Made by a program: the position numbers and the translations under genes
In this document: positions 24,901 to 38,208 of the stretch, in pieces
Layout: each line of letters begins with the position of its first letter
Position numbering within the stretch: position 1 is the stretch's first letter
Source of the DNA: Auanema rhodensis
Taxonomy: Eukaryota; Nematoda; Chromadorea; Rhabditida; Rhabditidae
Direction of reading: 5' to 3'
DNA: 64,000 nucleotides
Assembly: GCA_964057225.1 (NCBI GenBank)
Contig: OZ059896.1
Location: 20,642,501-20,706,500 of the forward strand
The notes under the pieces: generated by a model
What the model saw: the letters and a program-made list of their open reading frames with translations, nothing else
Told to the model about the DNA's origin: nothing
The model's database searches: none

Positions 24901-26632
24901 GAGTTTCCATGTACACTCAACATTGCTTCCAAAAACATTTTGACAAAAATTTTTTCGAAAAATTTCAAAATAATTTAGCAAAAAGTAGATGTTTTTAGAT
25001 TCCTTTTTTTAAGGCAAAGACGATGGACAATGTTATTCAACGAAAAAAATTAATTCTTCAGGACGAAAATCGAGGATATAAGTGTGAACTTATATCAGTT
25101 GATATCTCGGTGCATTTTTAAGCTAGCGCAAATCTGATAACACAGATCGACGCAGCTTAAAAATCCGCATCGAATGCACTATACTACATTGAGAAACGCT
25201 TAATACAAAAATTAGTTATGATCGTTTGAAAAATGATGCATTAGTGTATGTTGAGTTTCCATGTACACTCAACATTGCTTCCAAAAACATTTTGACAAAA
25301 ATTTTTTCGAAAAATTTCAAAATAATTTAGCAAAAAGTAGATGTTTCTAGATTCCTTTTTTTAAGGCAAAGACGATGGACAATGTTATTCAACGAAAAAA
25401 TTAATTCTTCAGGGTGAAAATCGAGGATATAAGTGTGAACTTATATCAGTTGATATCTCGGTGCATTTTTAAGCTAGCGCAAATCTGATAACACAGATCG
25501 ACGCAGCTTAAAAATCCGCATCGAATGCACTATACTACATTGAGAAACGCTTAATACAAAAATTAGTTATGATCGTTTGAAAAATGATGCATTAGTGTAT
25601 GTTGAGTTTCCATGTACACTCAACATTGCTTCCAAAAACATTTTGACAAAAATTTTTTCGAAAAATTTCAAAATAATTTAGCAAAAAGTAGATGTTTTTA
25701 GATTCCATTTTTCAAGGCAAAGACGATAGACAATGTTATTCAACGAAAAAATTAATTCTTCAGGGTGAAAATCGAGGATATAAGTGTGAACTTATATCAG
25801 TTGATATCTCGGTGCATTTTTAAGCTAGCGCAAATCTGATAACACAGATCGACGCAGCTTAAAAATCCGCATCGAATGCACTATACTACATTGAGAAACG
25901 CTTAATACAAAAATTAGTTATGATCGTTTGAAAAATGATGCATTAGTGTATGTTGAGTTTCCATGTACACTCAACATTGCTTCCAAAAACATTTTGACAA
26001 AAATTTTTTCGAAAAATTTCAAAATAATTTAGCAAAAAGTAGATGTTTCTAGATTCCTTTTTTTAAGGCAAAGACGATGGACAATGTTATTCAACGAAAA
26101 AATTAATTCTTCAGGGTGAAAATCGAGGATATAAGTGTGAACTTATATCAGTTGATATCTCGGTGCATTTTTAAGCTAGCGCAAATCTGATAACACAGAT
26201 CGACGCAGCTTAAAAATCTGCATCGAATGCACTATACTACATCAAGAAACGCTTGATACAAAAATTAGTTATGATCGTTTGAAAAATGATGCATTAGTGT
26301 ATGTTGAGTTTCCATGTACACTCAACATTGCTTCCAAAAACATTTTGACAAAAATTTTTTCGAAAAATTTCAAAATAATTTAGCAAAAAGTAGATGTTTT
26401 TAGATTCCATTTTTCAAGGCAAAGACGATAGACAATGTTATTCAACGAAAAAATTAATTCTTCAGGGTGAAAATCGAGGATATAAGTGTGAACTTATATC
26501 AGTTGATATCTCGGTGCATTTTTAAGCTAGCGCAAATCTGATAACACAGATCGACGCAGCTTAAAAATCCGCATCGAATGCACTATACTACATTGAGAAA
26601 CGCTTAATACAAAAATTAGTTATGATCGTTTG
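18951..26632 (+). repeat. Mosaic of monomer types, no fixed unit
   Basis: Starts are 18951, 19302, 19654, 20005, 20355, 20706, 21016, 21368, 21719, 22069, 22420, 22772, 23123, 23474, 23824, 24175, 24526, 24877, 25229, 25580, 25931 and 26282. A recurring motif is an extra-A (352-bp) monomer followed directly by a T119C monomer, at 19302, 21016, 22420 and 24877. The monomers at 22772 and 23123 look like a single-monomer duplication. Private changes include CGAAAATTTTC near 22501 and CTCTGTG near 22651. One monomer is truncated and is listed separately. Confidence 0.88.
20706..21015 (+). repeat. Truncated, chimeric 310-bp monomer
   Basis: The sequence passes directly from GGACGAAAA to GTGCATTTTTAAGC at 20897/20898, omitting monomer positions 193-232 (40 bp), which hold the whole of inverted repeat II. 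One further A is missing because the right part is of the A273G 350-bp type. The left part is of the T85/AC186 type, which elsewhere continues with C242, yet the right part has T242 and A273G. That switch suggests an out-of-register crossover between two monomer types rather than a simple internal deletion. Confidence 0.93.
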
Positions 26633-28738
26633 AAAAATGATGCATTAGTGTATGTTGAGTTTCCATGTACACTCAACATTGCTTCCAAAAACATTTTGAC
26701 AAAAATTTTTTCGAAAAATTTCAAAATAATTTAGCAAAAAGTAGATGTTTTTAGATTCCTTTTTTCAAGGCAAAGACGATGGACAATGTTATTCAACGAA
26801 AAAATTAATTCTTCAGGGTGAAAATAGAGGATATAAGTGTGAACTTATATCAGTTGATATCTCGGTGCATTTTTAAGCTAGCGCAAATCTGATAACACAG
26901 ATCGGCGCAGCTTAAAATCCGCATCGAATGCACTATACTACATTGAGAAACGCTTGATACAAAAATTAGTTATGATCGTTTGAAAAATGATGCATTAGTG
27001 TATGTTGAGTTTCCATGTACACTCAACATTGCTTCCAAAAACATTTTGACAAAAATTTTTTCGAAAAATTTCAAAATAATTTAGCAAAAAGTAGATGTTT
27101 TTAGATTCCATTTTTTAAGGCAAAGACGATGGACAATGTTATTCAACGAAAAAAATTAATTCTTCAGGACGAAAATCGAGGATATAAGTGTGAACTTATA
27201 TCAGTTGATATCTCGGTGCATTTTTAAGCTAGCGCAAATCTGATAACACAGATCGGCGCAGCTTAAAATCCGCATCGAATGCACTATACTACATTGAGAA
27301 ACGCTTGATACAAAAATTAGTTATGATCGTTTGAAAAATGATGCATTAGTGTATGTTGAGTTTCCATGTACACTCAACATTGCTTCCAAAAACATTTTGA
27401 CAAAAATTTTTTCGAAAAATTTCAAAATAATTTAGCAAAAAGTAGATGTTTTTAGATTCCATTTTTTAAGGCAAAGACGATGGACAATGTTATTCAACGA
27501 AAAAAATTAATTCTTCAGGACGAAAATCGAGGATATAAGTGTGAACTTATATCAGTTGATATCTCGGTGCATTTTTAAGCTAGCGCAAATCTGATAACAC
27601 AGATCGACGCAGCTTAAAAATCTGCATCGAATGCACTATACTACATCAAGAAACGCTTGATACAAAAATTAGTTATGATCGTTTGAAAAATGATGCATTA
27701 GTGTATGTTGAGTTTCCATGTACACTCAACATTGCTTCCAAAAACATTTTGACAAAAATTTTTTCGAAAAATTTCAAAATAATTTAGCAAAAAGTAGATG
27801 TTTTTAGATTCCATTTTTCAAGGCAAAGACGATAGACAATGTTATTCAACGAAAAAATTAATTCTTCAGGGTGAAAATCGAGGATATAAGTGTGAACTTA
27901 TATCAGTTGATATCTCGGTGCATTTTTAAGCTAGCGCAAATCTGATAACACAGATCGACGCAGCTTAAAAATCCGCATCGAATGCACTATACTACATTGA
28001 GAAACGCTTAATACAAAAATTAGTTATGATCGTTTGAAAAATGATGCATTAGTGTATGTTGAGTTTCCATGTACACTCAACATTGCTTCCAAAAACATTT
28101 TGACAAAAATTTTTTCGAAAAATTTCAAAATAATTTAGCAAAAAGTAGATGTTTCTAGATTCCTTTTTTTAAGGCAAAGACGATGGACAATGTTATTCAA
28201 CGAAAAAATTAATTCTTCAGGGTGAAAATCGAGGATATAAGTGTGAACTTATATCAGTTGATATCTCGGTGCATTTTTAAGCTAGCGCAAATCTGATAAC
28301 ACAGATCGACGCAGCTTAAAAATCTGCATCGAATGCACTATACTACATCAAGAAACGCTTGATACAAAAATTAGTTATGATCGTTTGAAAAATGATGCAT
28401 TAGTGTATGTTGAGTTTCCATGTACACTCAACATTGCTTCCAAAAACATTTTGACAAAAATTTTTTCGAAAAATTTCAAAATAATTTAGCAAAAAGTAGA
28501 TGTTTTTAGATTCCATTTTTCAAGGCAAAGACGATAGACAATGTTATTCAACGAAAAAATTAATTCTTCAGGGTGAAAATCGAGGATATAAGTGTGAACT
28601 TATATCAGTTGATATCTCGGTGCATTTTTAAGCTAGCGCAAATCTGATAACACAGATCGACGCAGCTTAAAAATCCGCATCGAATGCACTATACTACATT
28701 GAGAAACGCTTAATACAAAAATTAGTTATGATCGTTTG
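26633..28738 (+). repeat. Six-monomer block ahead of the 1403-bp tetramers
   Basis: Starts are 26633, 26983, 27334, 27686, 28037 and 28388. The first three match the start of the following tetramer (AAATAGAGG 350-bp, then two CCATTTTTTAAGG extra-A monomers), but the third switches at its 3' end to CTG/CATCAAG. Then come GATAG, T119C and GATAG monomers. It looks like a tetramer with a dimer inserted or not yet removed. Confidence 0.85.
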
Positions 28739-31700
28739 AAAAATGATGCATTAGTGTATGTTGAGTTTCCATGTACACTCAACATTGCTTCCAAAAACAT
28801 TTTGACAAAAATTTTTTCGAAAAATTTCAAAATAATTTAGCAAAAAGTAGATGTTTTTAGATTCCTTTTTTCAAGGCAAAGACGATGGACAATGTTATTC
28901 AACGAAAAAATTAATTCTTCAGGGTGAAAATAGAGGATATAAGTGTGAACTTATATCAGTTGATATCTCGGTGCATTTTTAAGCTAGCGCAAATCTGATA
29001 ACACAGATCGGCGCAGCTTAAAATCCGCATCGAATGCACTATACTACATTGAGAAACGCTTGATACAAAAATTAGTTATGATCGTTTGAAAAATGATGCA
29101 TTAGTGTATGTTGAGTTTCCATGTACACTCAACATTGCTTCCAAAAACATTTTGACAAAAATTTTTTCGAAAAATTTCAAAATAATTTAGCAAAAAGTAG
29201 ATGTTTTTAGATTCCATTTTTTAAGGCAAAGACGATGGACAATGTTATTCAACGAAAAAAATTAATTCTTCAGGACGAAAATCGAGGATATAAGTGTGAA
29301 CTTATATCAGTTGATATCTCGGTGCATTTTTAAGCTAGCGCAAATCTGATAACACAGATCGGCGCAGCTTAAAATCCGCATCGAATGCACTATACTACAT
29401 TGAGAAACGCTTGATACAAAAATTAGTTATGATCGTTTGAAAAATGATGCATTAGTGTATGTTGAGTTTCCATGTACACTCAACATTGCTTCCAAAAACA
29501 TTTTGACAAAAATTTTTTCGAAAAATTTCAAAATAATTTAGCAAAAAGTAGATGTTTTTAGATTCCATTTTTTAAGGCAAAGACGATGGACAATGTTATT
29601 CAACGAAAAAAATTAATTCTTCAGGACGAAAATCGAGGATATAAGTGTGAACTTATATCAGTTGATATCTCGGTGCATTTTTAAGCTAGCGCAAATCTGA
29701 TAACACAGATCGGCGCAGCTTAAAATCCGCATCGAATGCACTATACTACATTGAGAAACGCTTGATACAAAAATTAGTTATGATCGTTTGAAAAATGATG
29801 CATTAGTGTATGTTGAGTTTCCATGTACACTCAACATTGCTTCCAAAAACATTTTGACAAAAATTTTTTCGAAAAATTTCAAAATAATTTAGCAAAAAGT
29901 AGATGTTTTTAGATTCCATTTTTCAAGGCAAAGACGATAGACAATGTTATTCAACGAAAAAATTAATTCTTCAGGGTGAAAATCGAGGATATAAGTGTGA
30001 ACTTATATCAGTTGATATCTCGGTGCATTTTTAAGCTAGCGCAAATCTGATAACACAGATCGACGCAGCTTAAAAATCCGCATCGAATGCACTATACTAC
30101 ATTGAGAAACGCTTAATACAAAAATTAGTTATGATCGTTTGAAAAATGATGCATTAGTGTATGTTGAGTTTCCATGTACACTCAACATTGCTTCCAAAAA
30201 CATTTTGACAAAAATTTTTTCGAAAAATTTCAAAATAATTTAGCAAAAAGTAGATGTTTTTAGATTCCTTTTTTCAAGGCAAAGACGATGGACAATGTTA
30301 TTCAACGAAAAAATTAATTCTTCAGGGTGAAAATAGAGGATATAAGTGTGAACTTATATCAGTTGATATCTCGGTGCATTTTTAAGCTAGCGCAAATCTG
30401 ATAACACAGATCGGCGCAGCTTAAAATCCGCATCGAATGCACTATACTACATTGAGAAACGCTTGATACAAAAATTAGTTATGATCGTTTGAAAAATGAT
30501 GCATTAGTGTATGTTGAGTTTCCATGTACACTCAACATTGCTTCCAAAAACATTTTGACAAAAATTTTTTCGAAAAATTTCAAAATAATTTAGCAAAAAG
30601 TAGATGTTTTTAGATTCCATTTTTTAAGGCAAAGACGATGGACAATGTTATTCAACGAAAAAAATTAATTCTTCAGGACGAAAATCGAGGATATAAGTGT
30701 GAACTTATATCAGTTGATATCTCGGTGCATTTTTAAGCTAGCGCAAATCTGATAACACAGATCGGCGCAGCTTAAAATCCGCATCGAATGCACTATACTA
30801 CATTGAGAAACGCTTGATACAAAAATTAGTTATGATCGTTTGAAAAATGATGCATTAGTGTATGTTGAGTTTCCATGTACACTCAACATTGCTTCCAAAA
30901 ACATTTTGACAAAAATTTTTTCGAAAAATTTCAAAATAATTTAGCAAAAAGTAGATGTTTTTAGATTCCATTTTTTAAGGCAAAGACGATGGACAATGTT
31001 ATTCAACGAAAAAAATTAATTCTTCAGGACGAAAATCGAGGATATAAGTGTGAACTTATATCAGTTGATATCTCGGTGCATTTTTAAGCTAGCGCAAATC
31101 TGATAACACAGATCGGCGCAGCTTAAAATCCGCATCGAATGCACTATACTACATTGAGAAACGCTTGATACAAAAATTAGTTATGATCGTTTGAAAAATG
31201 ATGCATTAGTGTATGTTGAGTTTCCATGTACACTCAACATTGCTTCCAAAAACATTTTGACAAAAATTTTTTCGAAAAATTTCAAAATAATTTAGCAAAA
31301 AGTAGATGTTTTTAGATTCCATTTTTCAAGGCAAAGACGATAGACAATGTTATTCAACGAAAAAATTAATTCTTCAGGGTGAAAATCGAGGATATAAGTG
31401 TGAACTTATATCAGTTGATATCTCGGTGCATTTTTAAGCTAGCGCAAATCTGATAACACAGATCGACGCAGCTTAAAAATCCGCATCGAATGCACTATAC
31501 TACATTGAGAAACGCTTAATACAAAAATTAGTTATGATCGTTTGAAAAATGATGCATTAGTGTATGTTGAGTTTCCATGTACACTCAACATTGCTTCCAA
31601 AAACATTTTGACAAAAATTTTTTCGAAAAATTTCAAAATAATTTAGCAAAAAGTAGATGTTTTTAGATTCCTTTTTTCAAGGCAAAGACGATGGACAATG

Positions 31701-32947
31701 TTATTCAACGAAAAAATTAATTCTTCAGGGTGAAAATAGAGGATATAAGTGTGAACTTATATCAGTTGATATCTCGGTGCATTTTTAAGCTAGCGCAAAT
31801 CTGATAACACAGATCGGCGCAGCTTAAAATCCGCATCGAATGCACTATACTACATTGAGAAACGCTTGATACAAAAATTAGTTATGATCGTTTGAAAAAT
31901 GATGCATTAGTGTATGTTGAGTTTCCATGTACACTCAACATTGCTTCCAAAAACATTTTGACAAAAATTTTTTCGAAAAATTTCAAAATAATTTAGCAAA
32001 AAGTAGATGTTTTTAGATTCCATTTTTTAAGGCAAAGACGATGGACAATGTTATTCAACGAAAAAAATTAATTCTTCAGGACGAAAATCGAGGATATAAG
32101 TGTGAACTTATATCAGTTGATATCTCGGTGCATTTTTAAGCTAGCGCAAATCTGATAACACAGATCGGCGCAGCTTAAAATCCGCATCGAATGCACTATA
32201 CTACATTGAGAAACGCTTGATACAAAAATTAGTTATGATCGTTTGAAAAATGATGCATTAGTGTATGTTGAGTTTCCATGTACACTCAACATTGCTTCCA
32301 AAAACATTTTGACAAAAATTTTTTCGAAAAATTTCAAAATAATTTAGCAAAAAGTAGATGTTTTTAGATTCCATTTTTTAAGGCAAAGACGATGGACAAT
32401 GTTATTCAACGAAAAAAATTAATTCTTCAGGACGAAAATCGAGGATATAAGTGTGAACTTATATCAGTTGATATCTCGGTGCATTTTTAAGCTAGCGCAA
32501 ATCTGATAACACAGATCGGCGCAGCTTAAAATCCGCATCGAATGCACTATACTACATTGAGAAACGCTTGATACAAAAATTAGTTATGATCGTTTGAAAA
32601 ATGATGCATTAGTGTATGTTGAGTTTCCATGTACACTCAACATTGCTTCCAAAAACATTTTGACAAAAATTTTTTCGAAAAATTTCAAAATAATTTAGCA
32701 AAAAGTAGATGTTTTTAGATTCCATTTTTCAAGGCAAAGACGATAGACAATGTTATTCAACGAAAAAATTAATTCTTCAGGGTGAAAATCGAGGATATAA
32801 GTGTGAACTTATATCAGTTGATATCTCGGTGCATTTTTAAGCTAGCGCAAATCTGATAACACAGATCGACGCAGCTTAAAAATCCGCATCGAATGCACTA
32901 TACTACATTGAGAAACGCTTAATACAAAAATTAGTTATGATCGTTTG
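28739..32947 (+). repeat. Tetrameric higher-order repeat, three 1403-bp copies
   Basis: Copies are 28739-30141, 30142-31544 and 31545-32947. Each has an AAATAGAGG 350-bp monomer, two monomers with CCATTTTTTAAGG, an extra A, AC186 and A273G (net 351 bp each), and a GATAG monomer ending CTTAATAC. The period is constant to the base, and I noticed no difference between copies by eye, so this is the most homogeneous part of the window. Confidence 0.95.
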
Positions 32948-34000
32948 AAAAATGATGCATTAGTGTATGTTGAGTTTCCATGTACACTCAACATTGCTTC
33001 CAAAAACATTTTGACAAAAATTTTTTCGAAAAATTTCAAAATAATTTAGCAAAAAGTAGATGTTTTTAGATTCCTTTTTTCAAGGCAAAGACGATGGACA
33101 ATGTTATTCAACGAAAAAATTAATTCTTCAGGGTGAAAATAGAGGATATAAGTGTGAACTTATATCAGTTGATATCTCGGTGCATTTTTAAGCTAGCGCA
33201 AATCTGATAACACAGATCGGCGCAGCTTAAAATCCGCATCGAATGCACTATACTACATTGAGAAACGCTTGATACAAAAATTAGTTATGATCGTTTGAAA
33301 AATGATGCATTAGTGTATGTTGAGTTTCCATGTACACTCAACATTGCTTCCAAAAACATTTTGACAAAAATTTTTTCGAAAAATTTCAAAATAATTTAGC
33401 AAAAAGTAGATGTTTTTAGATTCCATTTTTTAAGGCAAAGACGATGGACAATGTTATTCAACGAAAAAAATTAATTCTTCAGGACGAAAATCGAGGATAT
33501 AAGTGTGAACTTATATCAGTTGATATCTCGGTGCATTTTTAAGCTAGCGCAAATCTGATAACACAGATCGACGCAGCTTAAAAATCCGCATCGAATGCAC
33601 TATACTACATTGAGAAACGCTTAATACAAAAATTAGTTATGATCGTTTGAAAAATGATGCATTAGTGTATGTTGAGTTTCCATGTACACTCAACATTGCT
33701 TCCAAAAACATTTTGACAAAAATTTTTTCGAAAAATTTCAAAATAATTTAGCAAAAAGTAGATGTTTCTAGATTCCTTTTTTTAAGGCAAAGACGATGGA
33801 CAATGTTATTCAACGAAAAAATTAATTCTTCAGGGTGAAAATCGAGGATATAAGTGTGAACTTATATCAGTTGATATCTCGGTGCATTTTTAAGCTAGCG
33901 CAAATCTGATAACACAGATCGACGCAGCTTAAAAATCTGCATCGAATGCACTATACTACATCAAGAAACGCTTGATACAAAAATTAGTTATGATCGTTTG
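32948..34000 (+). repeat. Incomplete fourth tetramer and transition
   Basis: Starts are 32948 (AAATAGAGG, 350 bp), 33298 (CCATTTTTTAAGG, extra A, AC186 but A273, so 352 bp) and 33650 (T119C, CTG, CATCAAG). The tetramer order is broken within the second member. The AC doublet at 186-187 is seen here for the last time in the window (near 33483). Confidence 0.88.
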
Positions 34001-35753
34001 AAAAATGATGCATTAGTGTATGTTGAGTTTCCATGTACACTCAACATTGCTTCCAAAAACATTTTGACAAAAATTTTTTCGAAAAATTTCAAAATAATTT
34101 AGCAAAAAGTAGATGTTTTTAGATTCCATTTTTCAAGGCAAAGACGATAGACAATGTTATTCAACGAAAAAATTAATTCTTCAGGGTGAAAATCGAGGAT
34201 ATAAGTGTGAACTTATATCAGTTGATATCTCGGTGCATTTTTAAGCTAGCGCAAATCTGATAACACAGATCGACGCAGCTTAAAAATCCGCATCGAATGC
34301 ACTATACTACATTGAGAAACGCTTAATACACAAATTAGTTATGATCGTTTGAAAAATGATGCATTAGTGTATGTTGAGTTTCCATGTACACTCAACATTG
34401 CTTCCAAAAACAGTTTGACAAAAATTTTTTCGAAAAATTTCAAAATAATTTAGCAAAAAGTAGATGTTTTTAGATTCCATTTTTCAAGGCAAAGACGATA
34501 GACAATGTTATTCAACGAAAAAATTAATTCTTCAGGGTGAAAATCGAGGATATAAGTGTGAACTTTTATCAGTTGATATCTCGGTGCATTTTTAAGCTAG
34601 CGCAAATCTGATAACACAGATCGACGCAGCTTAAAAATCCGCATCGAATGCACTATACTACATTGAGAAACGCTTGATACAAAAATTAGTTATGATCGTT
34701 TGAAAAATGATGCATTAGTGTATGTTGAGTTTCCATGTACACTCAACATTGCTTCCAAAAACATTTTGACAAAAATTTTTTCGAAAAATTTCAAAATAAT
34801 TTAGCAAAAAGTAGATGTTTTTAGATTCCTTTTTAAAGGTAAAGACGATGGACAATGTTATTCAACGAAAAAATTAATTCTTCAGGGTGAAAATAGAGGA
34901 TATAAGTGTGAACTTATATCAGTTGATATCTCGGTGCATTTTTAAGCTAGCGCAAATCTGATAACACAGATCGGCGCAGCTTAAAATCCGCATCGAATGC
35001 ACTATACTACATTGAGAAACGCTTGATACAAAAATTAGTTATGATCGTTTGAAAAATGATGCATTAGTGTATGTTGAGTTTCCATGTACACTCAACATTG
35101 CTTCCAAAAACATTTTGACAAAAATTTTTTCGAAAAATTTCAAAATAATTTAGCAAAAAGTAGATGTTTTTAGATTTCATTTTTCAAGGCAAAGACGATA
35201 GACAATGTTATTCAACGAAAAAATTAATTCTTCAGGGTGAAAATCGAGGATATAAGTGTGAACTTATATCAGTTGATATCTCGGTGCATTTTCAAGCTAG
35301 CGCAAATCTGATAACACAGATCGACGCAGCTTAAAAATCCGCATCGAATGCACTATACTACATTGAGAAACGCTTAATACAAAAATTAGTTATGATCGTT
35401 TGAAAAATGATGCATTAGTGTATGTTGAGTTTCCATGTACACTCAACATTGCTTCCAAAAACATTTTGACAAAAAGTTTTTCGAAAAATTTCAAAATAAT
35501 TTAGCGAAAAGTAGATGTTTTTAGATTCCTTTCTTTAAGGCAAAAACGATGGACAATGTTATTCAACGAAAAAATTAATTCTTCAGGGTGAAAATCGAGG
35601 ATATAAGTGTGAACTTATATCAGTTGATATCTCGGTGCATTTTTAAGCTAGCGCAAATCTGATAACACAGATCGACGCAGCTTAAAAATCCGCATCGAAT
35701 GCACTATACTACATTGAGAAACGCTTGATACAAAAATTAGTTATGATCGTTTG
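34001..35753 (+). repeat. Five-monomer block, left copy of a 4.2-kb-spaced duplication
   Basis: Starts are 34001, 34352, 34703, 35052 and 35403. Members are: GATAG with ATACACAAATT; T62G with GATAG; a 349-bp monomer with a disturbed CCTTTTTAAAGGT tract, AAATAGAGG and A273G; GATTTCATTTTTC with C242; and a monomer with ACAAAAAGTTTTTCG and CCTTTCTTTAAGG. The last two marker sets recur 4209 bp downstream. The G143A change appears here for the first time, near 35538. Confidence 0.9.
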
Positions 35754-38208
35754 AAAAATGATGCATTAGTGTATGTTGAGTTTCCATGTACACTCAACAT
35801 TGCTTCCAAAAACATTTTGACAAAAATTTTTTCGAAAAATTTCAAAATAATTTAGCAAAAAGTAGATGTTTTTAGATTCCTTTTTTCAAGGCAAAGACGA
35901 TGGACAATGTTATTCAACGAAAAAATTAATTCTTCAGGGTGAAAATAGAGGATATAAGTGTGAACTTATATCAGTTGATATCTCGGTGCATTTTTAAGCT
36001 AGCGCAAATCTGATAACACAGATCGGCGCAGCTTAAAATCCGCATCGAATGCACTATACTACATTGAGAAACGCTTGATACAAAAATTAGTTATGATCGT
36101 TTGAAAAATGATGCATTAGTGTATGTTGAGTTTCCATGTACACTCAACATTGCTTCCAAAAACATTTTGACAAAAATTTTTTCGAAAAATTTCAAAATAA
36201 TTTAGCAAAAAGTAGATGTTTTTAGATTCCATTTTTCAAGGCAAAGACGATAGACAATGTTATTCAACGAAAAAATTAATTCTTCAGGGTGAAAATCGAG
36301 GATATAAGTGTGAATTTATATCAGTTGATATCTCGGTGCATTTTCAAGCTAGCGCAAATCTGATAACACAGATCGACGCAGCTTAAAAATCCGCATCGAA
36401 TGCACTATACTACATTGAGAAACGCTTAATACAAAAATTAGTTATGATCGTTTGAAAAATGATGCATTAGTGTATGTTGAGTTTCCATGTACACTCAACA
36501 TTGCTTCCAAAAACATTTTGACAAAAATTTTTTCGAAAAATTTCAAAATAATTTAGCAAAAAGTAGATGTTTTTAGATTCCATTTTTCAAGGCAAAGACG
36601 ATAGACAGTGTTATTCAACGAAAAAATCAATTCTTCAGGGTGAAAATCGAGGATATAAGTGTGAACTTATATCAGTTGATATCTCGGTGCATTTTCAAGC
36701 TAGCGCAAATCTGATAACACAGATCGACGCAGCTTAAAAATCCGCATCGAATGCACTATACTACATTGAGAAACGCTTAATACAAAAATTAGTTATGATC
36801 GTTTGAAAAATGATGCATTAGTGTATGTTGAGTTTCCATGTACACTCAACATTGCTTCCAAAAACATTTTGACAAAAATTTTTTCGAAAAATTTCAAAAT
36901 AATTTAGCAAAAAGTAGATGTTTTTAGATTCCTTTTTTTAAGGCAAAAACGATGGACAATGTTATTCAACGAGAAAATTAATTCTTCAGGGTGAAAATCG
37001 AGGATATAAGTGTGAACTTATATCAGTTGATATCTCGGTGCATTTTCAAGCTAGCGCAAATCTGATAACACAGATCGACGCAGCTTAAAAATCCGCATCG
37101 AATGCACTATACTACATTGAGAAACGCTTAATACAAAAATTAGTTATGATCGTTTGAAAAATGATGCATTAGTGTATGTTGAGTTTCCATGTACACTCAA
37201 CATTGCTTCCAAAAACATTTTGACAAAAATTTTTTCGAAAAATTTCAAAATAATTTAGCAAAAAGTAGATGTTTTTAGATTCCATTTTTCAAGGCAAAGA
37301 CGATAGACAGTGTTATTCAACGAAAAAATCAATTCTTTAGGGTGAAAATCGAGGATATAAGTGTGAACTTATATCAGTTGATATCTCGGTGCATTTTCAA
37401 GCTAGCGCAAATCTGATAACACAGATCGACGCAGCTTAAAAATCCGCATCGAATGCACTATACTACATTGAGAAACGCTTAATACAAAAATTAGTTATGA
37501 TCGTTTGAAAAATGATGCATTAGTGTATGTTGAGTTTCCATGTACACTCAACATTGCTTCCAAAAACATTTTGACAAAAATTTTTTCGAAAAATTTCAAA
37601 ATAATTTAGCAAAAAGTAGATGTTTTTAGATTCCTTTTTTCAAGGCAAAGACGATGGACAATGTTATTCAACGAAAAAATTAATTCTTCAGGGTGAAAAT
37701 AGAGGATATAAGTGTGAACTTATATCAGTTGATATCTCGGTGCATTTTTAAGCTAGCGCAAATCTGATAACACAGATCGGCGCAGCTTAAAATCCGCATC
37801 GAATGCACCATACTACATTGAGAAACGCTTGATACAAAAATTAGTTATGATCGTTTGAAAAATGATGCATTAGTGTATGTTGAGTTTCCATGTACACTCA
37901 ACATTGCTTCCAAAAACATTTTGACAAAAATTTTTTCGAAAAATTTCAAAATAATTTAGCAAAAAGTAGATGTTTTTAGATTCCATTTTTCAAGGCAAAG
38001 ACGATAGACAATGTTATTCAACGAAAAAATTAATTCTTCAGGGTGAAAATCGAGGATATAAGTGTGAATTTATATCAGTTGATATCTCGGTGCATTTTTA
38101 AGCTAGCGCAAATCTGATAACACAGATCGACGCAGCTTAAAAATCTGCATCGAATGCACTATACTACATCAAGAAACGCTTGATACAAAAATTAGTTATG
38201 ATCGTTTG
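35754..38208 (+). repeat. Seven monomers between the duplicated blocks
   Basis: Starts are 35754, 36104, 36455, 36806, 37157, 37508 and 37858. AAATAGAGG 350-bp monomers (35754, 37508) flank C212T (36104), A154G plus T174C (36455, 37157) and G143A (36806) types. The A154G variant (CAGTGTT) starts here. Private changes include CGAGAAAATT near 36970, CTTTAGGG near 37336 and CACCATAC near 37808. Confidence 0.88.

Noticed and set aside
37330-37342. Telomere-like TTAGGG
   Set aside because: A single private C-to-T change in one monomer makes the string; there is no telomeric repeat tract.
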